Source of the DNA: Hofstenia miamia | Lineage: Eukaryota; Xenacoelomorpha; Acoela | Length of the DNA stretch: 47,499 nucleotides | Assembly: GCA_004352715.1 (NCBI GenBank) | Contig: SCFE01000047.1 | Location: forward strand, 137,039 to 184,537 | Direction of reading: 5' to 3' | In this document: positions 21,475 to 31,804 of the stretch, in pieces | How the letters are laid out: each line of letters begins with the position of its first letter | Position numbering within the stretch: position 1 is the first letter of the stretch | Notes under the pieces: model-generated | The model's database searches: none | What the model saw: the letters and a program-made list of their open reading frames with translations, nothing else | What the model was told of the DNA's origin: nothing | Made by a program: the position numbers and the translations under genes

Positions 21475-23290
21475 TTTTAAATTTTTAAGGTTTCTTTCCT
21501 GTCTAATGCTGATTGGTAATTTGTGCCAAAGTTTGCAAGAATTTGTGGTGAAAGAATTGTTTCCATAATTGTTAGTTGGCAATATATTATTTATGCATTT
21601 ATTCGCATATATTTTACAAATTGTTCATTGAGCAGTTTACGGCTGATTTTGATTTCCTTAAACATAAGCACCAGGTTGTTGTACTTTGTTATTGATCTTG
21701 GTGTAAGCATATCTAATTTTTGTACTTTCGTACTAGCTTGCTGTCTGTTTACATTAAACATTGTACAAATTGACCAGTTAAAGATCCTACTTATACACTG
21801 TTGTTCAGCAACATTAATACTACTTAAAAATACACAAGCGTATGCATAGTGGCTAGTAACAAATGCATTAATTATTGCTTTACTCTGTGTAATTTTTTTA
21901 ATTTGTTTTAGTTACTGTACACCTGACGCCATCTTACGGACTTTATTGTTTACAAACAATTGGAAACAGTTTTCTGTCAGCTCAACGCCCAGATATTTGA
22001 CAGTGTCATTGTTGTGTATTGGTGGACTGTCGTCAGGAATGTCAAGACAGATGTTCCTAGCAAACTCTTCAGCAGCGTTTGGCCTAAAAATAATGAACTG
22101 TGCTTTACCCTTGTTAATTGTCAATTTGTTCTGCTGAAAGAATTTGAAAATATTTTGTATGCTTTCTTGTAATTCTTTTGTTGCGATAATTGGACTGCTA
22201 TTTCTATTAATGACGCATATGTCATCAGCATACTGAATCAGCTCTGAATGGGTAATGTGCATGGTTAAATCATTTACATATAAGTTGAAGAGTATAGGGC
22301 CTAATACAGTGCCCTGTGGAACTCCTTTATTTATTGTGATGTATTCGCTGTAAATGCTATTAATGTGTACGCGCTGTTGCCTTTTGTAGAGAAAACTGTT
22401 TAAAAATGTTCGTGAAGATTTACTAAACCCATAGTTTTAAGTTTCTTGTCAAGGATGATAAAATCTATACTATCGAAAGCCTTGCTAAGATCTAATAGGG
22501 CAATACTACTACTTATTTTTTTGTTAAGGAAAAAACGTGTCTTTTCAGTAAGTTCTAACAGTGCTGAAACCTTGCCTAAAACCAAATTGCTTACTTGAGA
22601 GAATTTTATTTTCATTTAAATAAGAATAAATTTGTTTGCATAGGATCCTCTAAAAATTTTTTGAGGGAAATGGGGTGGACCTATAATTTCTGCAGTCCTA
22701 AGGGTCGCCTTTCTTAAAGATTGGTGTAATGTCGGCTCTTTTTAGACATTGTGGATAGGTATTGGTGTGGATGGAATAATTAAAAGCCAACAGTAGATAT
22801 TCTGAGAAATACTTTATATATTTTTTTATGATGAAGACGGGCACCCCATAGCTTCCACTGAAAATGTTGGGGTCAAGTTTGTCAACAACCTTAATTAGAT
22901 CGTGCTCAGTGATAAAACTGAAAGTGAAAGAGTTCTTGGATTGCTCAACCTTGTTTACAAATGGTTGTTCTTTGTCTCTATATGTATCGAGATCTTTGAA
23001 TACTTGTTCATATTGTCTACCTTAATTTGGTGAATATTGCAATCAAAAGGCTTTTCCTTGTCCAGAAACTTATTGATGAACTGCCATTTATTTTTTGCTT
23101 GGGTAAACTTTTCAAAAAATTGCTTGCATTTTTGCTCTTCTACCTTCCTTTTTAATTTTGAAAGCCTTGCCTTAACTTCATTATATGCAGCAATGTTAAA
23201 TTGTGTGCGATTACTAATCAAGGAGTTCCAGATTATTTTCCTTTCTGCCACTAAAGCCTCTGTTTCCTTGCTTCTTGTTCTATTTTAGCC
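21475..23290 (-). pseudogene. LINE ORF2 reverse transcriptase
   Basis: Conserved blocks in order on the minus strand: FNIAAYNEVKARLSKLKRKV in the linker (about 23200), ALLDLSKAFDSIDFIILDKK (about 22470), GVPQGTVLGPILFNLYVNDL (about 22300), LIQYADDICVIN with the catalytic YADD (about 22230), VKYLGVEL in the thumb (about 21990), and a C-terminal KLWHKLPISIRQERNLK (about 21500). All the main palm motifs survive, but in different frames. The last block ends in a stop near 21475, so the 3' end of ORF2 is present. This enzyme copies the element's RNA at nicked chromosomal DNA. Confidence 0.85.
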
Positions 23291-24230
23291 ACCTATTTTT
23301 ACGTATCTGATTCTACGTGGTGTGTTAACATTTAAACAGATATTTAATTCCTTCATAATTAAGTCAATCATGTGACCAGGATCATGCAGTGTATAGACGT
23401 AGTCCCATGCAACATGTTCTAGAGAATTTTTGAAAATGTTTTCATCAAATTTAGCATAACTCCGCGTATAAATCTTTTTTTCTCATGTTGATATGATGAA
23501 TTTCATTTGAAACAAAGTGGCATAAATTGTGATCTGAAAAAGAGTTAAAAATGAAAATCTTGAATTGAATATAATCAATGTTTGTTAAAAAGTAATTGTT
23601 TAAATTCACTCCTCTTTTGGGAACTACACTATTTTTAGATAAAGTTAAGAAGTTCGTCATAAATATGGTTAATGTACTTTGACTCGTGTTTGGAGAGATA
23701 AGTAATATTGTAATCTCCAAGTAGAATAATTTCTTTGTAAACAAGGACAGCATCTTGGACCTCTAGAATTTTTTATTGACGAAATCTTTGCAGAATTGCT
23801 TTTTAGGGGAATAGCTGATGTTAATGAGTGCTGATAGTTTACATTTCGTTGTTTTTTTTAATTTCAACCTATAATGTTTCACAATTTCTAGGTCCTTTTG
23901 TCTAATTGGGCACATAAAACTAGGTATAATGAGCATTAAGCTGCCACCTTTGGATGTTCTGTTTTTTACAGAAGCTTTTAAATTTTGATTTATTCAAGTT
24001 GAACAAATCATCCGAAGTGTTGTTGATTACCCATGTTTCAGTGAATGCAAAAATAGTGTTACAACCAAGCATCGAATACAATTCTTTTAGTTCACATTGA
24101 TAAGCCAGTATGCTTCTGTGTTCAGATAAGCGATTTGAATATTGTTCTTAAATGCGTTAGAAATAGATTTCACTTCACTGCTGTCGAGAACAGTAGGGTC
24201 TGCATTTGGTTGTATGTCACCAGCAAGCAT
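23291..24230 (-). pseudogene. LINE ORF2 APE-type endonuclease
   Basis: The start codon at 24230 gives MLAGDIQPNA. It is followed, through frameshifts, by QIAYLNT, IFAFTETW (catalytic Glu), RGGSLMLIIP after a break, EIILLGDYNI (Asp/Asn of the GDYN block) and SDHNLCHF (the SDH block). That is the full order expected of a LINE apurinic endonuclease, which nicks target DNA for reverse transcription. Several stops separate the blocks. Confidence 0.75.
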
Positions 24231-24639
24231 TATTTAATATAATTAATATTTTTTAATAAGTAGCGAGAAATCGTTTTAAAAACAACATTACATATACATA
24301 ATTAAACGCAATGTCTAGCATACACAATAGATTCATATTTGTTTGCTGTAATACACTCAATGCCGAAATTCTTAAAGCATATACACAATAGTAAAATTAC
24401 ATAAATAAAGCGGTACCTTACAATCATTTTTCTTTCAGACATCTTAATTGAGTTTTTCAAGAAGTTTCTTCAAGTAGTTGTTTTAAGTCCTCTTCTGTTG
24501 AATCTTCAAGGGATTTAATGTTCCCTACCAGTGCTTTTTTGTAGCTCCGGCCAGGATCCGTAAGGACTGATCTGAAAGGTATCTGTTGATTTTGTTTACT
24601 TTGGTATCGTATTCAGTTCATTTTCCTGTGAATCACCTC

Positions 24640-25097
24640 AATGGTTGAAGAATATCTTTATTGCTTTTAGAACTACAGAGATTCCTTTCCTAGAGAGATA
24701 TATTCCGTCTTTTGCCAGAAGACTTCTTTTTTGTAGATTCTCTTCACCAACAAGAAAACTCAAAAAACTTGATAATTTTAACTTTTCTGTTATTTTTGGA
24801 GATTTTGTTAAGCACTAAATTAAAATAATGTATAAATATATTTTGAGGTAAGCTCTCTTCTTTCGTTATGGTCGTATTTTCAGAGAGTACAATCTGCTTT
24901 GAGGAAAATTTTTGCTCTACCTCGTCCATTAAGTCCAAAACGTTCTTCTTGAAATTTTCTATTGCACTTAATTTCTCTTCTTTACAGTTTAGTGCTTCAA
25001 TTATCCCAGTGTTCAGAATTACTGTATCAGTGTCGATTTTTTCATATGATTTCACAACATCTATGAGTTCAATTGTGTTCTTGCCATAGTATGAATG
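24640..25097 (-). pseudogene. LINE ORF1 with SGNH esterase-like domain
   Basis: The frame at 24744-25160 (minus) contains TDTVILNTGIIEALNC, corresponding to the strand and loop of SGNH block III with the G-x-N-D residues lost. It continues with KEEKLSAIENFKKNVLDLMD and FNLVLNKISKNN, and after a stop AKDGIYLSRKGISVVLKAIK, which matches block V (D-x-x-H-L-S, here Tyr for His). Esterase ORF1 proteins of this kind are known in CR1-type LINEs. The residues of the frame upstream of about 25097 come from adjoining sequence. The 5' end of ORF1 is missing. Confidence 0.6.
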
Positions 25098-25140
25098 AAA
25101 ATTGGAAGAAGAATGTACGCGGTGAGGAGCTCTTGGATTG
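25098..25140 (+). pseudogene. 43-bp fragment resembling the TRIM gene
   Basis: About 36 of 43 bases match TRIM copies 1 (near 6092) and 2 (near 26498). It keeps their reading frame: ENWKKNVRGEELLDC here, NWKKDIRGQELLDY there, the segment just after the RING. It lies exactly between the truncated LINE and the truncated Tc1 element. Best explained as a scrap of a third TRIM copy or a captured fragment; chance is unlikely but not excluded. Confidence 0.5.
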
Positions 25141-26084
25141 CACCGTCCAAAATATGACAATATTCGGTCGAATTTACGTTTCCATGGTCTCTAGGGACAC
25201 GTACGCCATCTGCTCTTATAGCCCCCAAACCAGCTGAGAAGAAGGAAATTCCGTAGTTTTCCTCGTATATTTTTCATCGAATCGTGTTCCTGGAGGTCTA
25301 CGGATGTATTTCCTAAGTAGCTCGCCTACAGACAACAAGCACTCATCTGTGAAAATGCGCTTGCTCCAATTCCCTAAACGTCACATGTACCTGTCTTTGC
25401 AATATGTTAATCCTTTTCTTTTATGTGCCAAAGTGAGAAGTAGTTTTTTGGCTGCTATTCGGCCAAAGAGCCCGGCACCTCGTAAAACTCTTTTTGTAGT
25501 GTTTACAGATATAACAGTGACTAAATCAGTCGCTGACCAAGCTTGCGCTGCGGTTAAAGTGGGCGTTTTCTTTGATTCTCGAACAATTATTCTTCAGGAT
25601 AGGGGGACGACCCTTGCGGGGTAAGTCCTCAACTGGGAATCCACCTAGGTGCTTTTTAAAGACATGGCAAACTGCTGTTGGAGAAAACCAGACAGTTGTT
25701 TGGCAATTTTGAACCTATTCTGACCGGAACAAAATAAATAAAGAACTCCGTGACGTTTCTCAGGTGTAATACGACCCATAGTTTCATAAACTGGTTGCTT
25801 CTGTTTAATTTGGCACAGAAAGAGCAAAAACCTGTCAAATATTGACAAACATATCATTCAAACAAAGTGACTAAAACTTATGTACGGCTGTTTACTGTTA
25901 ACACAAAAGTTGACTATGAGCGTATTTTGGAAATCTTCTATATTGTCTCTGTAGACATCATTTCGCAGTGTAATGGTTATTTAATTTGAATTTGGTCGAA
26001 TAATTGAAATTGGAAACGTGGAGGATTAATAAAGTTGTTATAAAACGATTGAAGAAAAGTGACTAAAACTTTTGCACGAGACTG
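25141..26084 (-). mobile_element. Truncated Tc1/mariner transposon
   Basis: On the minus strand the transposase starts near 25780 with MGRITPEKRHGVLYLFCSG and the helix-turn-helix piece FKIAKQL. It continues in other frames with GRIAAKKLLLTLAHKRKGL, IFTDECLLSVGELLRKYIRR (first catalytic Asp intact) and PRDHGNVNSTEYCHILDG. The sequence stops at 25141, before the second Asp and the final acidic residue. The outer end at 26084 reads inward CAGTCTCGTGCAAAAG, a Tc1-type terminus, next to a TA at 26085-26086. A related ACTAAAACTTATGTACGG occurs at 25870-25887. Inactive. Confidence 0.85.
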
Positions 26085-26325
26085 TATTTGAAAGTGTAAA
26101 GAAATGCGTTTTAGCGCAAAGGGATTGTTTAAATATAGAATAGAATACAGAATAGAATAGAATTTCTTATCAAGATAAAATCACATGCATTTAGTTTTAA
26201 ATAATTTATGCTAAGATTAAATTTGCACTGCATTACTTGACCGTTAGAGGGCTTATAAATTTTGAATTAAATTTCGTCTATTGCAAAACTTAGTCACGTT
26301 ATAATATTTCTTAGTACCTTTAAAT
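26085..26325 (+). promoter_or_regulatory. 5' flank and candidate core promoter of TRIM copy 2
   Basis: Homology with the copy 1 flank begins right at the TA where the Tc1 element ends. TATAAA at 26254-26259 matches the copy 1 TATA box in context and distance to the ATG. Copy 2 carries an extra short AGAATAGAAT-type iteration at about 26138-26163 that copy 1 lacks. Only about 240 bp of ancestral upstream sequence remain before the transposon. Confidence 0.5.
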
Positions 26326-27384
26326 ATGGCGGAGAGTGATGAATGCTTAACATGTTCTGTTTGTCTAGAAACATTAAATAATCCTCATCTTCTGCAGTGT
26401 TTTCATTCTTTCTGTTATGACTGTTTGCTAGAAATCAGTAAGAATAAGGATGTTGTTCTTTGTCCTTGTTGTAGAGCACCTACAGATGTTGGCAATTGGA
26501 AGAAGGATATACGAGGTCAAGAGCTTTTGGATTACATTGAGAAATACAAATTGCAAAAATCTATTGATTTAAAATCTTGCATCGAATGCAAATGCAATAT
26601 TAATGATGATGAAATTCAATTGTGTAAAGAATGTTGTGGCATGGTTTGCATTAAATGCACAGTTCTTCATAATAAGTCGGAAAATACAAAATCGCACACT
26701 ATTTACTCTCTTATTTCTAATAAGCCATTGATTTGTAATACTCACAACAAAAATCTGGAATTATTCTGCAAAGAAATTGGTTGTACTTCTGCAATTTGTG
26801 AATCGTGTGCGGTCAGTGATCATCAAGGTCATTCAACATGCACTATTAATGACCAAGCTGAAGCTTATTTAACTGAGATGTCTAAAATGGTTGAGAACAA
26901 TGAAATTGAAATAAAAAAATATGAAGAAACGATTTCTTTTTTTAACAACCTTAAATCTGAATTACATAAACACATGAAAGATATTGAAACACTGCTTAAT
27001 GAATCACGCGATGCTGTCATGGTAATTGTAAATGAAGTATATCATAAACAATTCAAGATTTTACATAGGAAGTATGATGATATTTTTGAGACATATGAAA
27101 CAGAAATCAATGAATTGTTAGAAGTGAAGGCTGATTATGAAAAAATGAAGAACTTATTTACAAGGCTCTCATCAAAGCCAACAGATTTTGAAATTCTCCA
27201 TTATTTTCAGAGCTTTCAAATAGAATCCAATTATGAAAAAGACCTCACACAGTTCAAATTAGAATGTACAAAACCTACACAGGGAGATTCATTCAAATTA
27301 AAAACAGGTGTTCTTTCATTTATTGGTCATTTTGATCTAAGATCTCTTGCATTACAATTTGATTTTAATCAATACTACAGGTGA
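26326..27384 (+). CDS. TRIM-type RING/B-box/coiled-coil protein, copy 2 (intact)
   Basis: An intact 352-codon frame closely similar to copy 1 and with the same domain order. The C3HC4 RING has its eight ligands at residues 10-49, a B-box 1-like zinc module lies at about 85-124, B-box 2 at 137-169, and a charged coiled coil at about 178-290. No C-terminal NHL or B30.2 domain. The family acts as E3 ubiquitin ligases, with the RING recruiting the E2 and the coiled coil making antiparallel dimers; the substrate cannot be inferred. The single-exon structure fits a recently spread TRIM subfamily. Paralog differences are scattered through the coiled coil and concentrated at the C terminus, which here ends LALQFDFNQYYR. 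All zinc ligands are kept, so it is probably functional. Confidence 0.9.
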   Translation: MAESDECLTCSVCLETLNNPHLLQCFHSFCYDCLLEISKNKDVVLCPCCRAPTDVGNWKKDIRGQELLDYIEKYKLQKSIDLKSCIECKCNINDDEIQLCKECCGMVCIKCTVLHNKSENTKSHTIYSLISNKPLICNTHNKNLELFCKEIGCTSAICESCAVSDHQGHSTCTINDQAEAYLTEMSKMVENNEIEIKKYEETISFFNNLKSELHKHMKDIETLLNESRDAVMVIVNEVYHKQFKILHRKYDDIFETYETEINELLEVKADYEKMKNLFTRLSSKPTDFEILHYFQSFQIESNYEKDLTQFKLECTKPTQGDSFKLKTGVLSFIGHFDLRSLALQFDFNQYYR

Positions 27385-27830
27385 TTTTAGTGTATTAAGC
27401 CCTATCTAAAAGTTTTTGTAAATAGTACTTCTATGATATTGAGAATACATTAAATTGAAAACCATATAGATTTGCAATAAAATCTACCAATTTGAAAAAC
27501 TATTGAAAATTCTAAGGTGCTAAGCCAAACTCCTAACTACTAAGTTTTGAAAAATCACTAATACTTTTTCTAAACATAATTTTGGGAAAGATATCATATT
27601 CTATGCTCAGAAGTAAAAGAATTATCATTTTTAATGCTGGTAATTACTTTGTTTTTAATGAGATTTAGATTACAAAATGCCCATTCATCTGTGCGAACCT
27701 TTGAAAAATACATCTTAAAATGATATGATCAGTGATGATGATTAGCCACCTATTGTACTATAGCGTGTTACTTGACAATCCTAAAAAGTCTTTGCTGGGT
27801 AAATTAGATTCACAAATTTAATGTCTTAAA
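27385..27830 (+). other. 3' flank of TRIM copy 2
   Basis: Conserved with the copy 1 flank (7160-7345 plus 9105-9375) but without the inserted transposon. AATAAA at 27476-27481 is a candidate polyadenylation signal about 95 bp after the stop. Confidence 0.6.
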
Positions 27831-27963
27831 TATTGTTTCAATAGCAGAAGAAGAAGCCTTTTATAATGCTTCATTCATTCTTGATTTATTATATTTTGAC
27901 AAAATTATAATTCAAGAAAACTAAAATTACCATTATTAATTTGCATAATTGACAATAAATTAT

Positions 27964-27966
<3 letters not shown>

Positions 27967-28016
<50 letters not shown>
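27967..28016. repeat. (TA)n microsatellite
   Basis: Pure dinucleotide run of about 50 bp. Confidence 0.97.
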
Positions 28017-28018
<2 letters not shown>

Positions 28019-28897
28019 AAAATAGCATGTTCATAAATAAAACTAGAAATTACATTTTCTTATATTATTAACTTAAAATTTGGAATAAGGCATGGTTAGG
28101 TAATGCATTGTACATTTGAATTGGATTAGTTAACAAGTTTGATTAACAGTTTGGATAACTTTGAAAATTTATTGTAAGTTTAATATATGTTTTTTGTAAA
28201 TATAGTCTTTTGTATTAGGCTTTTGACATTAATTTAGCTGTTACATATCCACATTTGTTTAATAGTATAATTTTGTATACACTATACACTGCTGCTGCAA
28301 TAAAAAAATTGCTTTTAAGTTTGGAAAAACATTCTAAAGGAGGTGATATGCTATCAAATTAGTATGACTAATATTTGACAACCAAATTTTTTTATGAACA
28401 AATGCCAATGTATCAATTCCGTCACAAACAAACCATCAAACCTCCCATCAGACAAATTAAAATCAAAATAATTTAGATATTTTTTTGCTAGTAGGAATAT
28501 GCTAATTTTTATTTAATGTGAGGAATTTTCAATATGAATTATGAAATAATAATAATACACTACTATTAATAACTAATTTGATGCCCAACCATGGGCTTTT
28601 TGTTTCAAAGTAACTAAGGCTTAGCACTGTTTATTCAAATGACATAGCACCTTTTCCATAACATCTATTCACAGTTACTTTGTTTACATAATTCAAAATA
28701 TTATTGATCCCATTATAGTTCCTTGTCAAATCCTAAGTTCATTGTGACATAGCCTATGAATACATTTTATCGATTTTTATTCTTTGCTTAACATTGCTTA
28801 AAGGGGTAATAATAATAGTAGCTAATTTCGATTTTCTATTTTCTCAATTGATAAAATCAATTCCAAAGTGCTGAAATTAACTTTCTGATTGGATGTG
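28017..28897. other. Non-coding interval, no gene seen
   Basis: AT-rich, no ORF above background and no clear repeat. Confidence 0.5.
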
Positions 28898-28905
28898 ACG
28901 TCATT

Positions 28906-29157
28906 CAGGGGTGTACCCAAGAGGGGAAATGATGGAATGTTTCTCCGTCATGTTTTGAAAATGGATTTTAATTGGTTAAATCAAAAAATTTTGAGTAAAA
29001 AAATTGGAAAATTTAAAATCTAAGGCGATGAAGTGCATTTTAACTGTATATTCTCTTAATATTTTCAAAATTTTTCATTGGCTTCCCGTCCCCCCCCTTT
29101 GGTCATGACTAAAATGTCCCCTCTGTCAGACAGTAGAAAATCCTGTGTACGCCCCTG
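28906..29157. mobile_element. hAT-like MITE
   Basis: The ends CAGGGGTGTAC and GTACGCCCCTG are near-perfect inverted repeats, and CAGGGG is the usual hAT terminus. The flanks are ACGTCATT (28898-28905) and ATGTCATT (29158-29165), an 8-bp target duplication with one difference, as expected for hAT. The 252-bp body is non-coding with a poly-C tract near 29089-29097. Confidence 0.7.
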
Positions 29158-29165
29158 ATGTCATT

Positions 29166-31427
29166 ACCAAATTTATGCAAATATTTGCAGATAATTTTGT
29201 AATGAGATAATGAAATATATTTGCATCATAATTGTAAATGTAACATTTAGTGTCAAATAAATAAATAGATCCGATTCTTGTTATTGTACAATTAGTGATG
29301 AATATCTTTTTGTAATTTGATTGGTCAATTGTAAGATGAATCCATTTATGTGTGTAAATTTAAATTGCAGACATCACTGTATCTTTTGCTAATCTGTTCT
29401 GTTATTACTCATTGCTTTATAACAAGTGAGTTACGTTGTTTGTTAATATTTGCAAATAGACAGAAAGTGTAAAGTTTTATTAATTTAAGTTTTGCTACCC
29501 TAGCTTCTAGTTGCTTTTATTTTATTAGAAATTTCCCAACTGTATAATTGTAGAATCGCGGGCTGGAATTATAATTACACTAGATAACTCATTGACACTG
29601 CAGAAGGTTGATGAAGCGACCTCACAAGAACAGCCACAATTCCATTAAATTAACATAGAGAAATTATTAAAACAAACATCGGTAATTCATCTGAGTAACT
29701 ACTACTTTTTAGGCAAATTCCAGCCGAAGTGCTATCCAAAAAGAGAAGTGCTTAACCTTAATGAATGGTGCTACTTTAGATGTCTCAAAATTTATTATCT
29801 ATCTCAAAAAGTAATAAACATCTCATTTTCATTGTTATCTCTCAGCTCACTAAATAATAGCATGTAGTTACCATGCATTCGTGCTAACCAACAGCATAAT
29901 ATCATCACAGTGTATTCAGTTATAGCTGCATGTACGTGTTGAATATCGAACAATAGATTTATTATTGCCCTATACGTAGCCGTATACATAACCTAAGTGG
30001 TCCACAATTTGGGATAGATAATCTGAAAAGATCTCTAGAAGCTACGTGTCGCCCCAGTACTTTGAGGAAAGTACTCCCAAATTGTCACCTTGCTTACACA
30101 ATCATTTTCATATCAAAAATAAATAATATAAATACGAAGGTAAAGCAGGAGTTGAAGCCAGATAAACTCTATTGACCTGTTTCTACATGGTTTCTCAATT
30201 TATACAAAAATGAGATTATTACCTGCCTTTGCTTACAATCAAATCATGTAACGTAAAATAATCATGTCAGAGATTTCCCTCGTAAATTTAATTTGAGCAA
30301 TAACACATAGCACCGATCGAGGGCACATGAAACTAATTTTCATAAACTAAACTCGAAATTAATTAATAAATGGCTCTATTAAAATCACAATATTTTCCCA
30401 GAGTGACTCTACATAATTAACTAAATTCATATTTTAGCATTTTTCTGATAATAACTTTTTCCTAAATTACCCATTGATTATCTGTATTATACTTATTTAT
30501 ATTATGTTATTGATCAGTATAATCAACACATAGGGTATCACTTTGGGTGACAGGTAAGATAACCAGAGGCCTTAAGTGGTTGATGGTTAAACTCCTTAGT
30601 CTGGGTCATAGGTGCCGCGAGTGGGGGACAAGAGGGGCAGCTGCCCCCCTCCCCCCCTTTCATGGTGAGTTGATTTAATTGACTAAATTTTTATTAAATC
30701 GAAATTTTGAATTTCTTAGTGATATTTGATTTAAATACATTTAAAATGTATTTTAGTATTGCGCTAAATGTATTGGAACATATTTTTACTTCATGAAAAT
30801 ACAATCCTAATGTATATAGATGTATACATGTGAATTATACTACTAAGAATACTTAAAACACATAAGTCACCTCTGGCTAATAAAAATTTTTTCTATATCG
30901 TTATAAAAAATCTTAAATTCCTTAAACATTTTAAATCTTTGATTTAACAATATTAATATTGTTTATGAAATTTTTTCCCCTATGTAGGCATTTGATTTTC
31001 AATCACTATGCATAATATATCAGTATTTTTATATATGTGATTCCTTTGGAATTTTTAAACAATTATAATGTTTCTAGTAAATGAACTAAAAATTTTCATA
31101 GAATATTTAAGAATTCATTTACAACTATTGCCACAAAAAGTGAAATAATCTAAGTAAATATCTCTATATTTCACTAAATTTAAATATTTTTATGAAAGAT
31201 GTAAAAAATTATTTTACAATTACAACAGTCATGGGGAAGCAAATTTCACAGAAATTTCAAGTGTGCAAAAAAAAATTTTTGAAGTATACAATTGTATTTT
31301 AAGTCTTACAAATTGATATTGAAAATACATACAAATTAACTCTACAATGATTATATCATAGTTAGAAATTTCTTTTAGCATTAAATCGAAATATTACTAG
31401 ATAGATGCAATTGCAGTTTTTTTGGCT
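29166..31427. other. Non-coding interval with a GC-rich block at ~30606-30660
   Basis: No supported gene. At 30634-30647 lies the perfect palindrome GGGGCAGCTGCCCC within a G/C-run block that contrasts with the AT-rich surroundings. It resembles one end of a DNA transposon, but no partner end was found in the window. Confidence 0.45.
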
Positions 31428-31706
31428 TCAACGTTTCCTTGTTGTTTCTTCACAATAGTTGATGAGAATTTCCGATGCAATGTCCCTAGCTGTGCAGGGA
31501 ACTATTGTCTTTGCCAATCTGACAAGAGTGGATTTCAACTGCTTTGGCTTGTGGATAATGTGAATGAATAATCCGATTCTCTTTGCAATATTCCTTAGGA
31601 AAGTTCTTCCTTCTATTCTCAAAACATCATATGACATAGTAGCAATAGACAAAAGCCCCAGTTTAGATACATACCTTGACATAATTTTGCTGATGTTCTT
31701 CTGCAT
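31428..31706 (-). CDS. Small basic ORF, possibly a divergent histone H2B-like fold
   Basis: 92 codons from an ATG, in a stretch visibly less AT-rich than its neighbours. The product is basic (pI clearly high from Lys/Arg content) and apparently helical. Three pieces echo histone H2B in order and spacing: SIATMSYDVL for the GIS..AMS segment, FLRNIAKRIGLFIH for the long alpha-2 helix, and VPCTARDIASEILINY for the C-terminal helix (LPGELAKHAVSEG in H2B). The match is by eye, with one- or two-residue gaps, so the assignment is tentative. Other small helical proteins, or one exon of a larger gene, are possible. No TATA box or neighbour supports its expression. Confidence 0.3.
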   Translation of the reverse strand: MQKNISKIMSRYVSKLGLLSIATMSYDVLRIEGRTFLRNIAKRIGLFIHIIHKPKQLKSTLVRLAKTIVPCTARDIASEILINYCEETTRKR

Positions 31707-31804
31707 ATGCCAAAAATTGATATGCCAATATTCTCACATTTATATTGAAGTTGTAATAAGTTCCCAATAAACAATAAAATGTTTTATACCCCTCTTATAA
31801 TGGT

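Larger units (their letters stand above)
21475..25097 (-). mobile_element. LINE retrotransposon (Jockey/CR1-like group), decayed
   Basis: A 5'-truncated non-LTR element on the minus strand with ORF1 (25097-24640), a short spacer, and ORF2 with endonuclease (24230-23291) then reverse transcriptase (23290-21475). The group assignment rests on an esterase-like ORF1, an ORF2 opening MLAGDIQPNA (a decayed form of the GDI..NPGP start of CR1/L2-type elements), an APE endonuclease and a YADD reverse transcriptase. There are many stops and frameshifts, so it is inactive. Confidence 0.85.

Noticed and set aside
21523-21849. 108-codon plus-strand ORF and others on the plus strand at 21.9-23.3 kb
   Set aside because: Antisense shadows of the minus-strand LINE reverse transcriptase, which has all the conserved motifs.
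25304-25624. 106-codon plus-strand ORF
   Set aside because: Antisense to the Tc1 transposase; the minus strand carries the recognisable FTDE and other motifs.
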